Shown: positions 1-10,750 of the stretch, piece after piece
Layout: every line of letters begins with the position of its first letter
How positions within the stretch are numbered: the stretch's first letter is position 1
DNA from: Cordilura impudica
Taxonomy: Eukaryota; Arthropoda; Insecta; Diptera; Scathophagidae
Direction of reading: 5' to 3'
DNA length: 64,000 bases
Assembly: GCA_963682025.1 (NCBI GenBank)
Contig: OY821519.1
Location: forward strand, 195,890,920 to 195,954,919
Notes under the pieces: generated by a model
Database searches by the model: none
Told to the model about the DNA's origin: nothing
Seen by the model: only the letters and a program-made list of their open reading frames with translations
Made by a program: the position numbers and the translations under genes

Positions 1-1019
1 TAAGCCGAAGCCACCAATGCCAATGTAGTCGATACCTGGTAGGTTTTCAACAGCTTTGGCCAAAGAGTTTGCATACACAGAGTATAAAACCACGGATAGG
101 GGGGAACCCTGAGGTACTCCATTATCCAGTGGGTGCGTCATTGAGAAGTATCCATCTACTTTAACGGTTACCGTGCGGCAAGAACGTATCTAATAATTTA
201 AGGATATTTTTCGGGATAACCCAATCATGAAGCTCCATTATGATGAAAGTGGAAACTACTCGGTCTAAAGCTTTCTCAATGTCCTCTAAAAGGACCAAAT
301 TATGCTTACCATTTTTAAGGTTTCGACGAAGAATTTCCTCAAGTTGATGACATATGCTGTAAACCCCATGTCTAGGTATAAAAAGGCGTGTTGTAAGGTT
401 GACAAATTCTGTCTTGTGTACTTCAAGAAGCGTCTGGACAAAATTTTTTCAAGTATTTTTGATAAAACTGACAACAAAGAGATGGGCCTATAACCTTCAA
501 GACTGTTAGGGTTTTTTTCCTGGTTTTGGTATAGGCGACAGCACAGCAGTCTTCAAATCCTGCGGGAATATTCCAGTGGATAGTATGTTGTTGTAAAGTT
601 CACAAAGGCGTACTTTTATAGTGTGTGGAGCATTTTTTATCATGGCATATGTAATTTTATCACGTGCTGGAGTCGATCCTTTTAAAGTTTTCATTATGTC
701 ATTTAGTTCAGATATTTGAATTTTTTGGTTTATTGCAACAGCCTCTTGATCTATCTGTTGGTAGTAGATTTTCAATATTCAAATTATTTTTGGTAGCTAT
801 GACCTGAGGATCGAAAGCTTTATCCGAGCTAAGAGAGGACCAAAAACATGCAAACCCGTCAGCAATGTCCAAGGAGTGTGTTATGCTATTATTATCTACA
901 AATATATTAGGAAAACTTGGAATACGATTTGCCCTTAAGTTGTTGAGAGCTATTTCAGATAATTTTTGATAAAAATTGGAGATGACAGTAAATTCTTCGT
1001 GGTTCGCAACTAGATTCAA
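1..1019 (-). pseudogene. Non-LTR retrotransposon ORF2 remnant (linker and first half of reverse transcriptase)
   Basis: Minus-strand translation reads from the endonuclease-RT linker (1019-708) into reverse-transcriptase motifs. At 775-506 the peptide has the block MKTLKGSTPARDKITYAMIK and ends PIPKPGKKP, and the next frame (477-286) continues with LSVLSKILEKILSRR. This order (LKGxTPxxD, then PIPKPGK, then SLLSVLSKILEKI) is the finger region of Jockey/I-type LINE reverse transcriptases. Reading continues degenerately to the window edge. Frames change at about 506 and 715 and there are several stops, so it is dead. The palm YxDD motif would lie beyond position 1. Placement within the Jockey/I group is inference. 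Confidence 0.75.
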
Positions 1020-1139
1020 AATGAACCATTATGAATATGAATGAATATTATTATATTATTATTATTATAGTTAAGTATTAATAAAGAATTTGTGTAAATA
1101 AACATTTAAAAAAGAAAAAATGAACCAAGATGGTTCGCT

Positions 1140-1745
1140 CTCAAAATTTTGTATGACGAAACATGTTGATTCAATCATGATTGGGGCACGAACCGTGAAT
1201 GAGAGACCTAACCTCGAATTTTGCTGTCCCTATGAACATAGCATTAGAGTTGAAATGTACAAAGAGTTCTCTAGCTTCTCTACTTCATCATATTTTTGAT
1301 AACCCCAAACTTATTGTCTTTTGCAATTTTTGAATGATTTATGTATTTTGGCCATGTGGAGTTTATTGAAAGTTTTGAAGCAGCTAATGTATTATTAAGA
1401 TGTTTTTTTTAATGAGAAATTCTAAGTAATATCAACACCCAAATATTTGTAGCTGTTGACGATCCTGATGGTTTCATCAAACTGCCAGTTTAGATTTGAT
1501 TTATCCAGATTAACTTTCAAGCACCATGTTGTACAATAAGAAAACAGAGCATCGATCATTTGTTGTAGTTTGGTTTGTAAATCCGCTAGTAAAACAATAT
1601 CATCCGTAAAAAGTAGAATTTTAATAGTAGTATCTGCAACATTTACAGCATTTGGTAATTCATCTGCGATATCGTTAATGTACAACAGTAAAGGACTTGT
1701 GTTACAGAAAACGCTTCAAAACACCAGCTCCATCCCAAATACGAC
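1140..1745 (-). pseudogene. Non-LTR retrotransposon reverse-transcriptase palm fragment
   Basis: At 1685-1422 the minus strand encodes YINDIADELP followed by ILLFTDDIVLLADLQTKLQQMID, the classic palm motif of a LINE reverse transcriptase with FTDD where FADD or YADD is usual. It then reads WCLKVNLDKSN and SYKYLGVDIT, the usual following blocks. Downstream (1420-1140) only broken similarity is seen. It probably belongs to the same element as the finger-region fragment at 3020-3400, split by the LINE fragment at 1750-2985. The T in FTDD and the stops around it mean it is not functional. Confidence 0.7.
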
Positions 1746-1749
1746 TTAC

Positions 1750-2985
1750 AGTATTCAAATATGAGTACTGTAAAATTTTTATTAATTTTATTTATTAGTT
1801 TATTAATCTTAAAAATAAATTCTACGACTAATGAGAAATTTGAGCTCTAGCTGCCAAGGCTATCGGCTCGTTATGATTAACATTCAATGATGTAAATGTT
1901 TAGATTTTTAAATTCTCAGTTTAGTTTCTTTAGTAAAGTAATAGATTTTGTTTATATTATTGACGGATGGATCACGAAGGGGACTAAATGCTGGCTTGTT
2001 GTTGAGGTGCATTTTCCTACTATTGGATAAAGACGGACACTCATTTAGAATGTGTTTGATAGAGAGGATGCTATTACAAGTTCGGGTAGTTGTTTTCTTT
2101 ATGACCGTGACCGAGTCGGAGTCTGGAGAAAACTATTATTTTATTCTTATCGATTGATGTTGGGCATATGGGACTTGTGTAATTTAGATTAATGTTTGAG
2201 TAGTGATGGTGATCGTTCAGAGTTTCTTTAACTCTTATGTATCATTTTTTTAAATAATAGAATTGAGGAGAACTGGTGCTTAAGAGGCATATTTTGCTGC
2301 AATGTCAGCTTTTTCGTTGTCAATGCTGCCAACGTGGCTTGGGTCCAATGTATTCTTCATTGCCAATAAGGGCGTCTCTGATTTTTATTATTGTAGTCCA
2401 TTTGTTGTTGTAGGGGTTTGAAATAGCCTTTAATACTGAAAGACTGTAAATATGATGGTCCTTTTTTCTCTGTTATTGCCAATCTAATAGCTCGATAGAC
2501 AGTGCAAGCTTCTGCTGTGAATATCGATGAGTGAAGCTGAAGGGTGCCAAGGATTAAGTAGTTACCCTCGTCAATAACCACGGCATAGACTGTAGAAATA
2601 CCCAGGGGCTTGGTACCGTCTGTGTTGATGCATCGCCAGCCATTGTTTTTTAAGAGCGATTGCTTTTCTGGCAGAAGACTTGGAAGTTCCTCTTTGGTGG
2701 TATCGTTCTTTTTGAGCTTTGAAATGTATCATATAAGATGTTATTGAATTTCCACGGTGGTTTGTTTATTGTTATTTTGAAGATTTTTATATGAATGTCC
2801 ATTTTTGGAACTAGCTCTAAAGATTGGGGTATTGCAGATTTAATTAGATTAAAACTTTTTGCGGCAATGCTAGTCGATATATCTTGATCTATTATTTTAG
2901 ATGATTGTCCCAAGCAAGAAAGTTTGTAAAATAAGCAATTTCTAGGAATCAGCAAAAGCACACGATGAATCAACGAAAAATGCAT
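1750..2985 (-). pseudogene. I/Jockey-type LINE 3' part with RNase H-like domain, degenerate
   Basis: Minus-strand frames 2985-2650 and 2581-2357 form the C-terminal half of a LINE ORF2. The first ends at a linker like those before RNase H. The second reads HSSIFTAEACTVYRAIRLA, a typical RNase H helix of I-group retrotransposons, preceded by NTDGTKPLG. Weaker similarity continues to about 2020 through frameshifts. The A/T-rich stretch 1750-1830 may be its 3' tail. It lies between two halves of another LINE, so it probably inserted there; that is inference from order and strand. Confidence 0.65.
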
Positions 2986-3009
2986 AAGTATTTATACCAT
3001 TAAATTTGT

Positions 3010-3400
3010 TTAAATTCCGTTAATCTGTTTAACAATATAGTATTGAAGACTTTACACGGAATATTCGTCAAGGATAACCCACAATAATTTGATGGCTGGT
3101 TGGCGGCATCCCCTTATTTGAAATGTGGTTTCAAAATAGAATTTCTAAAACTAGAAAGTATGTTTTTTTCTTGCAAAAATATTTTGTTGAAAACGGATAG
3201 TATTTCATTGATAAAGCAATCCGGTGCATATCTATAATATTCATAACTAACAAAATCTTCGCCAGAAGTTTTATTTAGTTTTAAAATTTTAATTACAGAT
3301 GCAATTTCACGATGAGTCTAAAAGGGCATCAGTGAAATACCGCATTGGCCAGCTGCTGCTTTTTATTATATTTAACTGCTTTAAGTTTTTGTTTAATATG
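3010..3400 (-). pseudogene. Non-LTR reverse-transcriptase finger-region fragment
   Basis: The minus strand reads ILKLNKTSGEDFVSYEYYRYAPD, then NSILKPHFK, then NYCGLSLTNIPCKVFNTILLNRL. These are the ordered finger motifs of LINE reverse transcriptases (K.NK.SG.D, I.P.FKKGD, NYRGISL.N...K.F..IL..RL). Stops break it. It is the natural upstream half of the palm fragment at 1422-1745. Confidence 0.65.
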
Positions 3401-4310
3401 TCTGTTTGTTATTACATAATAACTTAAAATATTTGGCTCTAGCTGTTGAATAACGCAGTTTGTTCACGTATGGGTGTTGTAGTTTTTGTAACATGACCTT
3501 ACATTAACGAGCCATTTTTTTCTTAGGTTTAATAATATGTTTACACCTAATAAACGTACTACACCTAGTACCTACCTTCCACCGATTCAATATCGATAGC
3601 AAGTAAGTTAAGCTTTTCTACATAATTACCAAATAAATTGTTGTTCCAGTGTAATGTTGTTCCAGCGTAATCTTTGCAGTTTTTATGCTTACGCATAATG
3701 GCATACGACGGGAGTAGCGTTTGGATGCTATAGCGAAATCATCAACATATTGCGGTAAACTGTGTGAACAAACACCATAGTCAATTACTGAGGTTCTCAT
3801 AACACCACAAAAATTTAAAGAGTGGTTTCTGACAAACAGATTTCAAATGATATTCTTAATCGGAACATCGCTACCAACTCTTAAAGACAAATATTGTACT
3901 ATAAAAATGTCAGATAGGTGGATAGAATGTTCTACAAAATAACTTTTCGTGAAATTTCAGAGGCACACTTAATTGATATTTTCAACTGGTTTCATAGTGT
4001 TGTTCAAAAAATAAAAACTAGGACATAAAACGAGACTGTACTCACATCGCCAAACACGTTGCTGGTGTTACTATATTAAATACAATCACCCTGCACCGGA
4101 ATAATCCCATCTAGAAATGGCCTAATTGTGCGCAATGTAACTAAAAAATTAAGTATTTAAGGAAATTAAAGTTATTAAAACAAAAACAGGAATCTCATAT
4201 TATTTTATGTATTCATCCTAGTGTAACTGAAAGTTTTCAAAACTTTAAATTAAATTTTGTTATATCAATGAGCTACTTCAAGGTACCTTATCTTCTGATA
4301 AAATCGTTTT
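3401..4310. other. Gene-free stretch with nothing recognised
   Basis: AT-rich DNA with short unsupported frames only. I see no gene, tandem array or clear terminal repeats. Confidence 0.5.
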
Positions 4311-4311
4311 A

Positions 4312-5100
4312 TTTTTATACCCTATTACCACTAGTGGTTTGGGTATAATGACTTTGTGCTGCTGTTTGTAACTACCAAAAATATTTGACCTAGGTCCATC
4401 TTTTATTATATCGATCGACTCTGAATCACTTTCCGAGTCGATTTAGCGATGTCCGTACGTCCGTCCGCCTGTGTGTCCATGTAAACCTTGTAATCAAACT
4501 ACATGTCGCAAATATGAATATATTTTGATGAAATTTGGTATATAAGCTTTTATCGTAAGAACGCTATTGAAATTGGTGAAATTCGGTCCATGTTCAGACC
4601 TAGTCCCCATACAAATGACCCCTATGAAATCGACGTAAATTGCCATAAGATACATATTATCATATAGATCTCAGTCAAATTGGGTTTGTATGTGTTTATT
4701 ATATCCATTAATCAATAATCCAAAAATAATCCCTATAGGACAATACTTAGTCATAGGCCCCATATAGAGCTGCTTCCCGATCTTCACTTAAATCTATTAA
4801 AAAAACAAAAATATTGCAGATTTTTCTCAAATTTTGTTTGTATATATTTTTTCAAAATAGAAGTGACTACCAAATATGGTCAGGATCGGGTTATTTTTCG
4901 ACCTAGTCCCCATATAAATATAGCACCCGATATGAACTTTTTCATATCTGCAGCCAAAAAAATTAAAAACAATTCCCCTCAAATTTGGTTTATGCTTATT
5001 TTCTATATCCAATTAGTTGGACCGAAACGATAGGGTCGTTAAACCATGGTATAGGGTATTGTATAGTCGGTCTAGACCGACTATAATTTTCTTACTTTTT
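4312..5100 (+). repeat. Palindrome-end fly repeat, copy 1
   Basis: It begins at the motif TATACCCTATTACCACTAG and ends with a perfect 24-bp palindrome (half TATAGTCGGTCT, at about 5063-5086) followed by ATTTTCTTAC. Inside are the family landmarks: TTGGGTATAATGAC, GATGTCCGTACGTCCGTCCG, ACCAAATTT and GACTAGGTC blocks. Related copies lie at 26848, 40806, 47928 and 55712. No coding capacity is seen. This type of repeat is abundant in calyptrate flies (from memory); its class is uncertain. Confidence 0.75.
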
Positions 5101-5880
5101 TTTTTACACGAGGATGGTTTCAAAACAAAAACCTTATTTTAGACACATAATGTTATTACATATGTGTGTGTGTTGTTTTCCCAAATCTTGAGATATTTTT
5201 TTTCAAATATCCTGTGTAGTGATATTTGAAAATTTCTTGTTTCTTTAACATATTTTTATAATTTTCTTTATTTTCATGTTTTCAGTTGATTAGAACTGTT
5301 TTAAGTGTTTTCTTTTCTTATGGGGTGGTTTTTTTTTTTTTTTTTTGTTTCTTAAATTATTTCCTAAGAAGTAGTTTGGTTTTTCACGTTTAATTTTCCA
5401 TTTTTCGTTTTTGGTTTCTTTCATATAACTGTGTCCTGTTTAAATGATGTCACTGACATCTGCTTCTTTTTTTTTTCTCTTCTGCATTTCTTATGTTTAT
5501 ACTGTGTATGTGTATGTGTTTTTCGTGTTAGTACATGTTGCATTTTAATTGGTTTAAATAACAAATTCCATATTCCTACTCGTTTAACACATGGTTTATG
5601 ACATGTAAAACATTTCGTTTGAATGTGAAATTGACCAAGAAGAGAGAGAATGGAGAAAAAAGAAAAGTTATTTTATTTATTTTTAAAGAAAGGAAAAATA
5701 ATAGATAAATATTTATTAAAGTAAAGGATAAGAAAATAAGAAAATTAACTAGTTTTGTTATTAAAAAAAATAGTTTTAAAAGCAAGAAAAACTGGTTTAA
5801 ATTTTTTTAGTGAAGAAAATTTTGATTACACTTGAAAACTGTTCATATGAATTCAAACAATGGCATTTAATTATACAAAT
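5101..5880. other. T-rich and low-complexity gene-free stretch
   Basis: Long T runs (for example around 5331-5346) and AT-rich simple sequence. No gene or element ends are recognised. Confidence 0.5.
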
Positions 5881-5985
5881 TAATGAAAAGTTTCATAAAA
5901 TTAATGGAAAATTGCACAAAATGAATGAAAAGTTTCATAAAATTAATGAAAAGTTTCTGAAAGTTTATGAAAAGTTTCTTAAAAT
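5881..5985. repeat. 21-bp tandem repeat, five units
   Basis: Five head-to-tail 21-bp units starting at 5881, 5902, 5923, 5944 and 5965, consensus close to TAATGAAAAGTTTCATAAAA plus T. Because 21 is a multiple of three, the array is open in one frame and encodes a 7-residue repeat of the type NEKFHKI. I read that as a by-product of the repeat, not a gene. Confidence 0.9.
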
Positions 5986-6254
5986 TAATTAAATAGTTTT
6001 TATGAAGTTTCTTTTTGACGTTTCAATTATGGTTAGTACAATGTATTTCAATGAAATTACATAGAAAACTTAGATTCCATTTTTTTTCATATACTACGAT
6101 TATACACTAGTTTTACTAAAATAAATGAAAACATAATATTCTTCATTTAATTTAAAAACATTCATATAAAATTAGAAAACTTCACGCGACAAAGCTAAAG
6201 AACAAACTCAATATTCTAAATAAAAATTTAATTTTATCTAATATTTAATTGCGT

Positions 6255-6800
6255 ATCAATTAAATTTGATAAATGCCATTCCATGCGATTTCAGCTTGGT
6301 GGAAAAGGACGTCCATATTTTTGCATGTATCTCGAATTATTTTACGATCTACAATTTCCCATAAATTCTCTATGGGATTGAGATCAGGCGATTATGCTGG
6401 CCACTTTTAGACTTAGATCTTATTCTCAACATAATGCTCTACACATTTAGCTATGGATTTAGAGTCATTATCCTGCCGATATATCCAATTTAGTGGCATT
6501 TCCTCCTCTGCGTGGGGTAGCTTAACATTTTGTAAGATGTCTGTACATAAACCATGGTATACATATTGGTCTAGCTTCAAACCGAAGATCGAAAACGGCT
6601 TATAATTCGGGAAATTACGCTAGGCGTGTATTCAAAATTTTTTTTCAATGCATGCTACCGACACCCTTATTGAAATCACTTATTATTTCTTTTAATTGCG
6701 TTAAATATTTATTGCGAGCCATTGATCGGCGACTTTTATTGATCAGAAACACTCTTAAAATGTTCTCAGAATATTTCAGTTCGAATCTAATTCTCTTTAC
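6255..6800 (-). pseudogene. Tc1-like transposase remnant
   Basis: Minus-strand reading gives MPLNWIYRQDNDSKSIAKCV, then KWPA*SPDLNPIENLWEIVD, then a degenerate C-terminus. QDNDxKH and WPAxSPDLNPIENLW are the second-D and E regions of Tc1-family DD34E transposases. The first H of QDNDSKH is lost and WPA is followed by a stop, so it is inactive. About the last 120 residues of the transposase are represented. Terminal repeats were not found. Confidence 0.8.
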
Positions 6801-7076
6801 GAACGGTCGTGTAAATAATAAAAGTGCTTAGAGTACAACTATCTAAAACAAGTGTATATTTTTTTCAATTGCCTATTCTTGATCTCATTTGAACACACGT
6901 GGTAGTCAATTCAGCTTAAAACAGGAATAAAAATTTAGCGATGGCCTGAGGGGCAAAATCTTCATCTAAAAGAAAGCTCCTTGCGAACAAGATAACAAAA
7001 CTTCCTCCGGATTTTGTTAACCCGAACATCGCGTCAACTTCCAGCAACAGATTTAGCCTCCTTGCTGGCCTCAATG

Positions 7077-7735
7077 ATATGGACGTAACTCCTGCATCAA
7101 ATAATAACCATGTTAAGGAACACAAACCTCCAGCTATAGTTGTAGAAACCAACGCCTCATTTGCAGAAATACGAAAATTACTTGGTAAAGATTGTATTTT
7201 CAAACGTACTTCAATTGGTACCAAAATTTTTGCTCCAACTAAAGAATTGTACGAATGCTACAAGCAAATTCTTAAAGAGAGTGAAATGGGTTCAAAGATA
7301 ATAGGTTATACACAACTTTTTTACACGGTTTACCCCGCATAAACTCTGAAGAAATCTCCAAAGAGCTAAAAAAAACTACAACCTATCCCCTTTTGCCGTA
7401 ACTGAAATAGTCACCAAATTCAGTTCGAACAATAATGCAGTTTACAAAGTTCAATTTGTTCGTAAAAATTTTAACCCAACTGCCTTAAAAAATGTACGAA
7501 CAATTTCCAATATTATAATTTCCTGGAAAAAATACAAATCGAAATCCAAGAACAAACCAACTCAATGCTGGAACTGCTTAATGTATGGCCATGGCGGTGA
7601 ACATTGTCATCGAAGTGTTGCGTGTATGATATGTGCTGAACAACATCATACAAGTGTGTGTCCGTTTAACACAAATGAAAAAAGACCAGCTGTTTTTACA
7701 TCTTTAATTGCAAAAAACATGGAAAAGAGATAACT
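7077..7735 (+). pseudogene. Jockey-type LINE ORF1 (gag-like zinc-knuckle protein) remnant
   Basis: An open stretch at 7079-7342 contains PPAIVVETNASFAEIRKLLG, and a frame-shifted continuation from about 7345 carries NYNLSPFAVTEI and then cysteine motifs CWNCLMYGHGGEHC, then CMICAEQHHTSVCP. RNA-binding CCHC knuckles after such a domain are the ORF1 layout of Jockey-clade LINEs. ORF1 protein binds element RNA. One frameshift near 7335 and a stop after MEKR break it. It lies directly upstream of the endonuclease remnant on the same strand, as expected for one element. Confidence 0.75.
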
Positions 7736-7949
7736 GATCACTCTGCAAACGATATCAACTGTCCGTTACGTTCTCTCTATTTAGAAACTAGAACAAGAGT
7801 TACTTCTAAAAGTCAGAATAACAGCAGACAGCAACAAAATAACTCATTTCAATTGAAAGTGGGAGATTTCCCTAATTTAAGAAACAACAACACAAATTGT
7901 AACAATAACATCAATAATAATATCAATAATAACAGCAAACTTTTTTTTC

Positions 7950-9240
7950 AGAAAATCATAGACCCTACTTTAAAAATTATAATTTATATAGAAGTAACAG
8001 AACAGATGCAAGGGGAGGAGGAGTAGCTCTGTTAATTCATAAATCTGTCGCTCATAAAAACCTCTTTATATCAAAAACATCATCAATCGAAAACATCTCA
8101 ATTGAAGTTATTATAAATAATAGACCTTTTGTTGTATCTTCGTTATATTCTCCAAGATATACCCATTAGCGCGTCCCGATTTCTTTTTTTTTCGAATTTG
8201 AAAATATGTTTTTATTCTTTCTTTCTTTCAAGCTAAATTAATCTCAAAAGCTGCGCAAACTGGAGGATATTAGTTAAAACTATTTCAAAAAATTTGATAG
8301 AGCTTTTTTGGTCCATCGCACAGTGGAACGAGATGGACTTTTTTTTTGTAAAATTTACTTACAGGCCGCAGTTTTTAAACGATTTTAACATTTGTTTTTG
8401 CGCTCTGTTTTTCGTAGCTTTTGAGACTAATTATTAATATTTTTCCCGGAATGTACTCTGTATTATGCTACTTTTGGCCTCAATTTTTTGAAAATCAAAA
8501 ATACTTTTTTTGTTCAAAATTTTTTGTGTTGCTATTTTTTCCGTAAAAGGGTACTAAATCCCCATCATTTGGGGGGGGGCAAACTAAAAAAAACATAATT
8601 CGGGACACCCTAATACCCATAACTTCTGTGCTGATATCTTGAACCTAACACCTTCCACCAAAGAATATATAGTTTTTGGTGACCCAAATGCCAAACGTTC
8701 TGGAATTGCCGTTCAAATAATACGGCAGGAATCGCACTGAACAATCTACAGCAATCAAGCAATTTTTTCATACACTATCCTAATAGTCCTACCCTATTCC
8801 CCCATCAACACAATCGCGAAGCATCCACAGTCGATATTATTTTAAGCAATTCCGCTTTAAATATAGACGTAAAAACAATGGATTACGAAATACCATCAGA
8901 CCATCGCCCCATTATATGTACACTTAAAAGGTCAATGGCCTTGCAGGTTGACCTCAATTATTATGATTATAGTGCAACCAACTGGAACATTTATATGAAT
9001 TTTTTAGAAAATAAAATTAATTAATTAATTAAAATACATATTCGGATATATACAATACCAAGGTAGTTATTGATCAAGAAATCCAAAAATTTATAAATGT
9101 AGTTTTCGAAGCAAGGGATATGTCCACACCTAAAATAACTCAACAAAATAATTACACATTACCAGAAAGTACTGTGAAATATATTAAACTAAGAAGAAGC
9201 TTTAAAAGAAAAAGCCAACGATCTTCAAATATAGCCGAGC
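7950..9240 (+). pseudogene. Jockey-type LINE endonuclease remnant, split by a MITE
   Basis: From about 7950 the plus strand reads YRSNRTDARGGGVALLIHKS and then VVSSLYSPRYT, typical of the AP-endonuclease-like domain of LINE ORF2. The reading is interrupted by the 446-bp insertion at 8167-8612 and resumes as TPSTKEYIVFGDPNAK, then, after a frameshift, STVDIILSN and IPSDHRPIICTLK. The usual catalytic GDFN block is GDPN here. The endonuclease SDHxPI motif is preserved. No reverse transcriptase follows before 9316, so the element is truncated. Confidence 0.75.
8167..8612. mobile_element. hAT-like MITE (446 bp) with perfect 8-bp target duplication
   Basis: Ends are TAGCGCGTCCCGATT (left) and, read inward on the other strand, TAGGGTGTCCCGAATT (right). 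The 8-bp direct repeat ATACCCAT flanks it at 8159-8166 and 8613-8620. Removing the insert and one repeat rejoins the LINE endonuclease frame, which fixes the boundaries. An 8-bp TSD and TAGGG ends fit hAT. No ORF; non-autonomous. Confidence 0.85.
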
Positions 9241-9329
9241 ATTTTTTTTTTTTATAATCAATGTGCTAAGTTTCTAAGTAACATGATAAAAGTATTAATT
9301 CGGAACGTAATAAGAAATAGTGTCAATTA

Positions 9330-9467
9330 TTATCCAATTTATTTTCGAACTTCCCTCGTAGCTATATGAAATGCAACACAGCTACCATCAAGTACCTACT
9401 GTAAAATTTTGAGCAAGTTTCGTCATTTACTTTGCGTTTAACAGCTATTCAAAACATACAACCGCGT

Positions 9468-9512
<45 letters not shown>

Positions 9513-10062
9513 GAAAAAAGTTTACTGACTTTCGTTGTGGTCGCACAAATACAAATGACGCTGAACGTTCTGGACAGCCACCCGAAAATGTCGAAAAAAA
9601 CCCACTATATGGTGTTGGCCGATCGAAGAGTAAAAGTGCGTGAGATTGTTGATGCCATAGGCATTTCATATGGAATTGTGGTTTCGATTTTAAATGATCA
9701 GTTGGGTTTAAGAAAACTGTCTGCAAGACGGGTGCCGCGTTTGCTCGCAATTGACCATAAATGTAATCGTGTGACACCTGCAGTCTCAATGGCAAAATTC
9801 CATGAATTGGGCTACTATTTACAAACCTAAAGAAATGGCTCGGTGGGAAGAGATTTAGTTCCAACGATTAAATTATTGATCAAACAATTGCCTATTTTAT
9901 GGACCCCGAAAAATCCTATTTTTTGGAAGGGATACAAAAATTGGAGAAACGTTGAAATAAGTATATTGAGCTAAAAGGAGATTATGTTGAAAAATATTTG
10001 TTTTTTTTTCCAAAAATAACTGTTTCATTCTAAAAGTCAGGGACTTATGTAGCCGCCCTCTT
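9330..10062 (+). pseudogene. mariner-family element, copy M1, internally deleted
   Basis: The plus strand encodes a mariner transposase N-terminus: HPKMSKKTHYMVLADRRVKVREIVDAIGIS, then ILNDQLGLRKLSARRVPRLL (9590-9780). It then jumps to VSMAKFHELGY and KKWLGGKRFS-like sequence, so about 330 bp with two of the three catalytic aspartates are missing compared with copy M2. The deletion ends share CGTGTG, suggesting microhomology-mediated loss. The right end TCTAAAAGTCAGGGACTTAT plus GCCGCCCTC matches the M2 end. A 40-nt T run (9472-9510) lies just upstream. Inactive. Confidence 0.85.
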
Positions 10063-10750
10063 ACTTATAAAATGCTATTTAATCCATTAATTTTATAAAA
10101 TGTTTCCTAGATTAATTCTGATACAACTTAATATAACTAATATTTAAACACACTACTCATTCCAACTTTGCGTCATAAATAGGACTTATAGTGTCATATC
10201 CATCAAACGAGTCAAGTTTGCTCTGGGCGAATTAGTAGACTTAAAATATCAATTGCAAAAACCAAATACTCGGTCGATTTACATCAGGAATGTTTAAAGT
10301 TAGCAATAGGTGCCATTTTAATTGAATTTGAAGTTCAAAAATTTTAATTTTTCAATACAGATTTAAAACGAAACGCAAGTCCTATACAAATCTAAATTTA
10401 AGTAATATCGTTGGCTTAATATGGAAAAGGCCTATCTCAACTTTTTCTTACTTTACAGGAGAAGGAAAAAACTTAATAAAACCTAAAAAAAAATGGATAC
10501 ACAAATTTTTTTAATGCAATTTTTATTAAAAACAGACAACAAATTCAATGCCTATTTTGTTTTTTTATTTTTCATACTTTTCAGGAAGTTATGATAGATA
10601 GGCCTTTTTGTTATTAAATTTATTGAAAAAAATTTTTAAGTTAGACCTTTTTCAATAAGATAAAGATAATTTAAACTAATGTAATAATTCATGTTTTAAG
10701 TAGTAAAAAGCAATTCAAAGTTAAATGCAGATTATAGACAAATGAAAAAA

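Noticed and set aside
5881..5985. CRISPR-like array
   Set aside because: No spacers: units are contiguous and the genome is eukaryotic.
5810..5992. 60-residue frame with repeated NEKFHKI
   Set aside because: A translation of the 21-bp tandem repeat with no other support.
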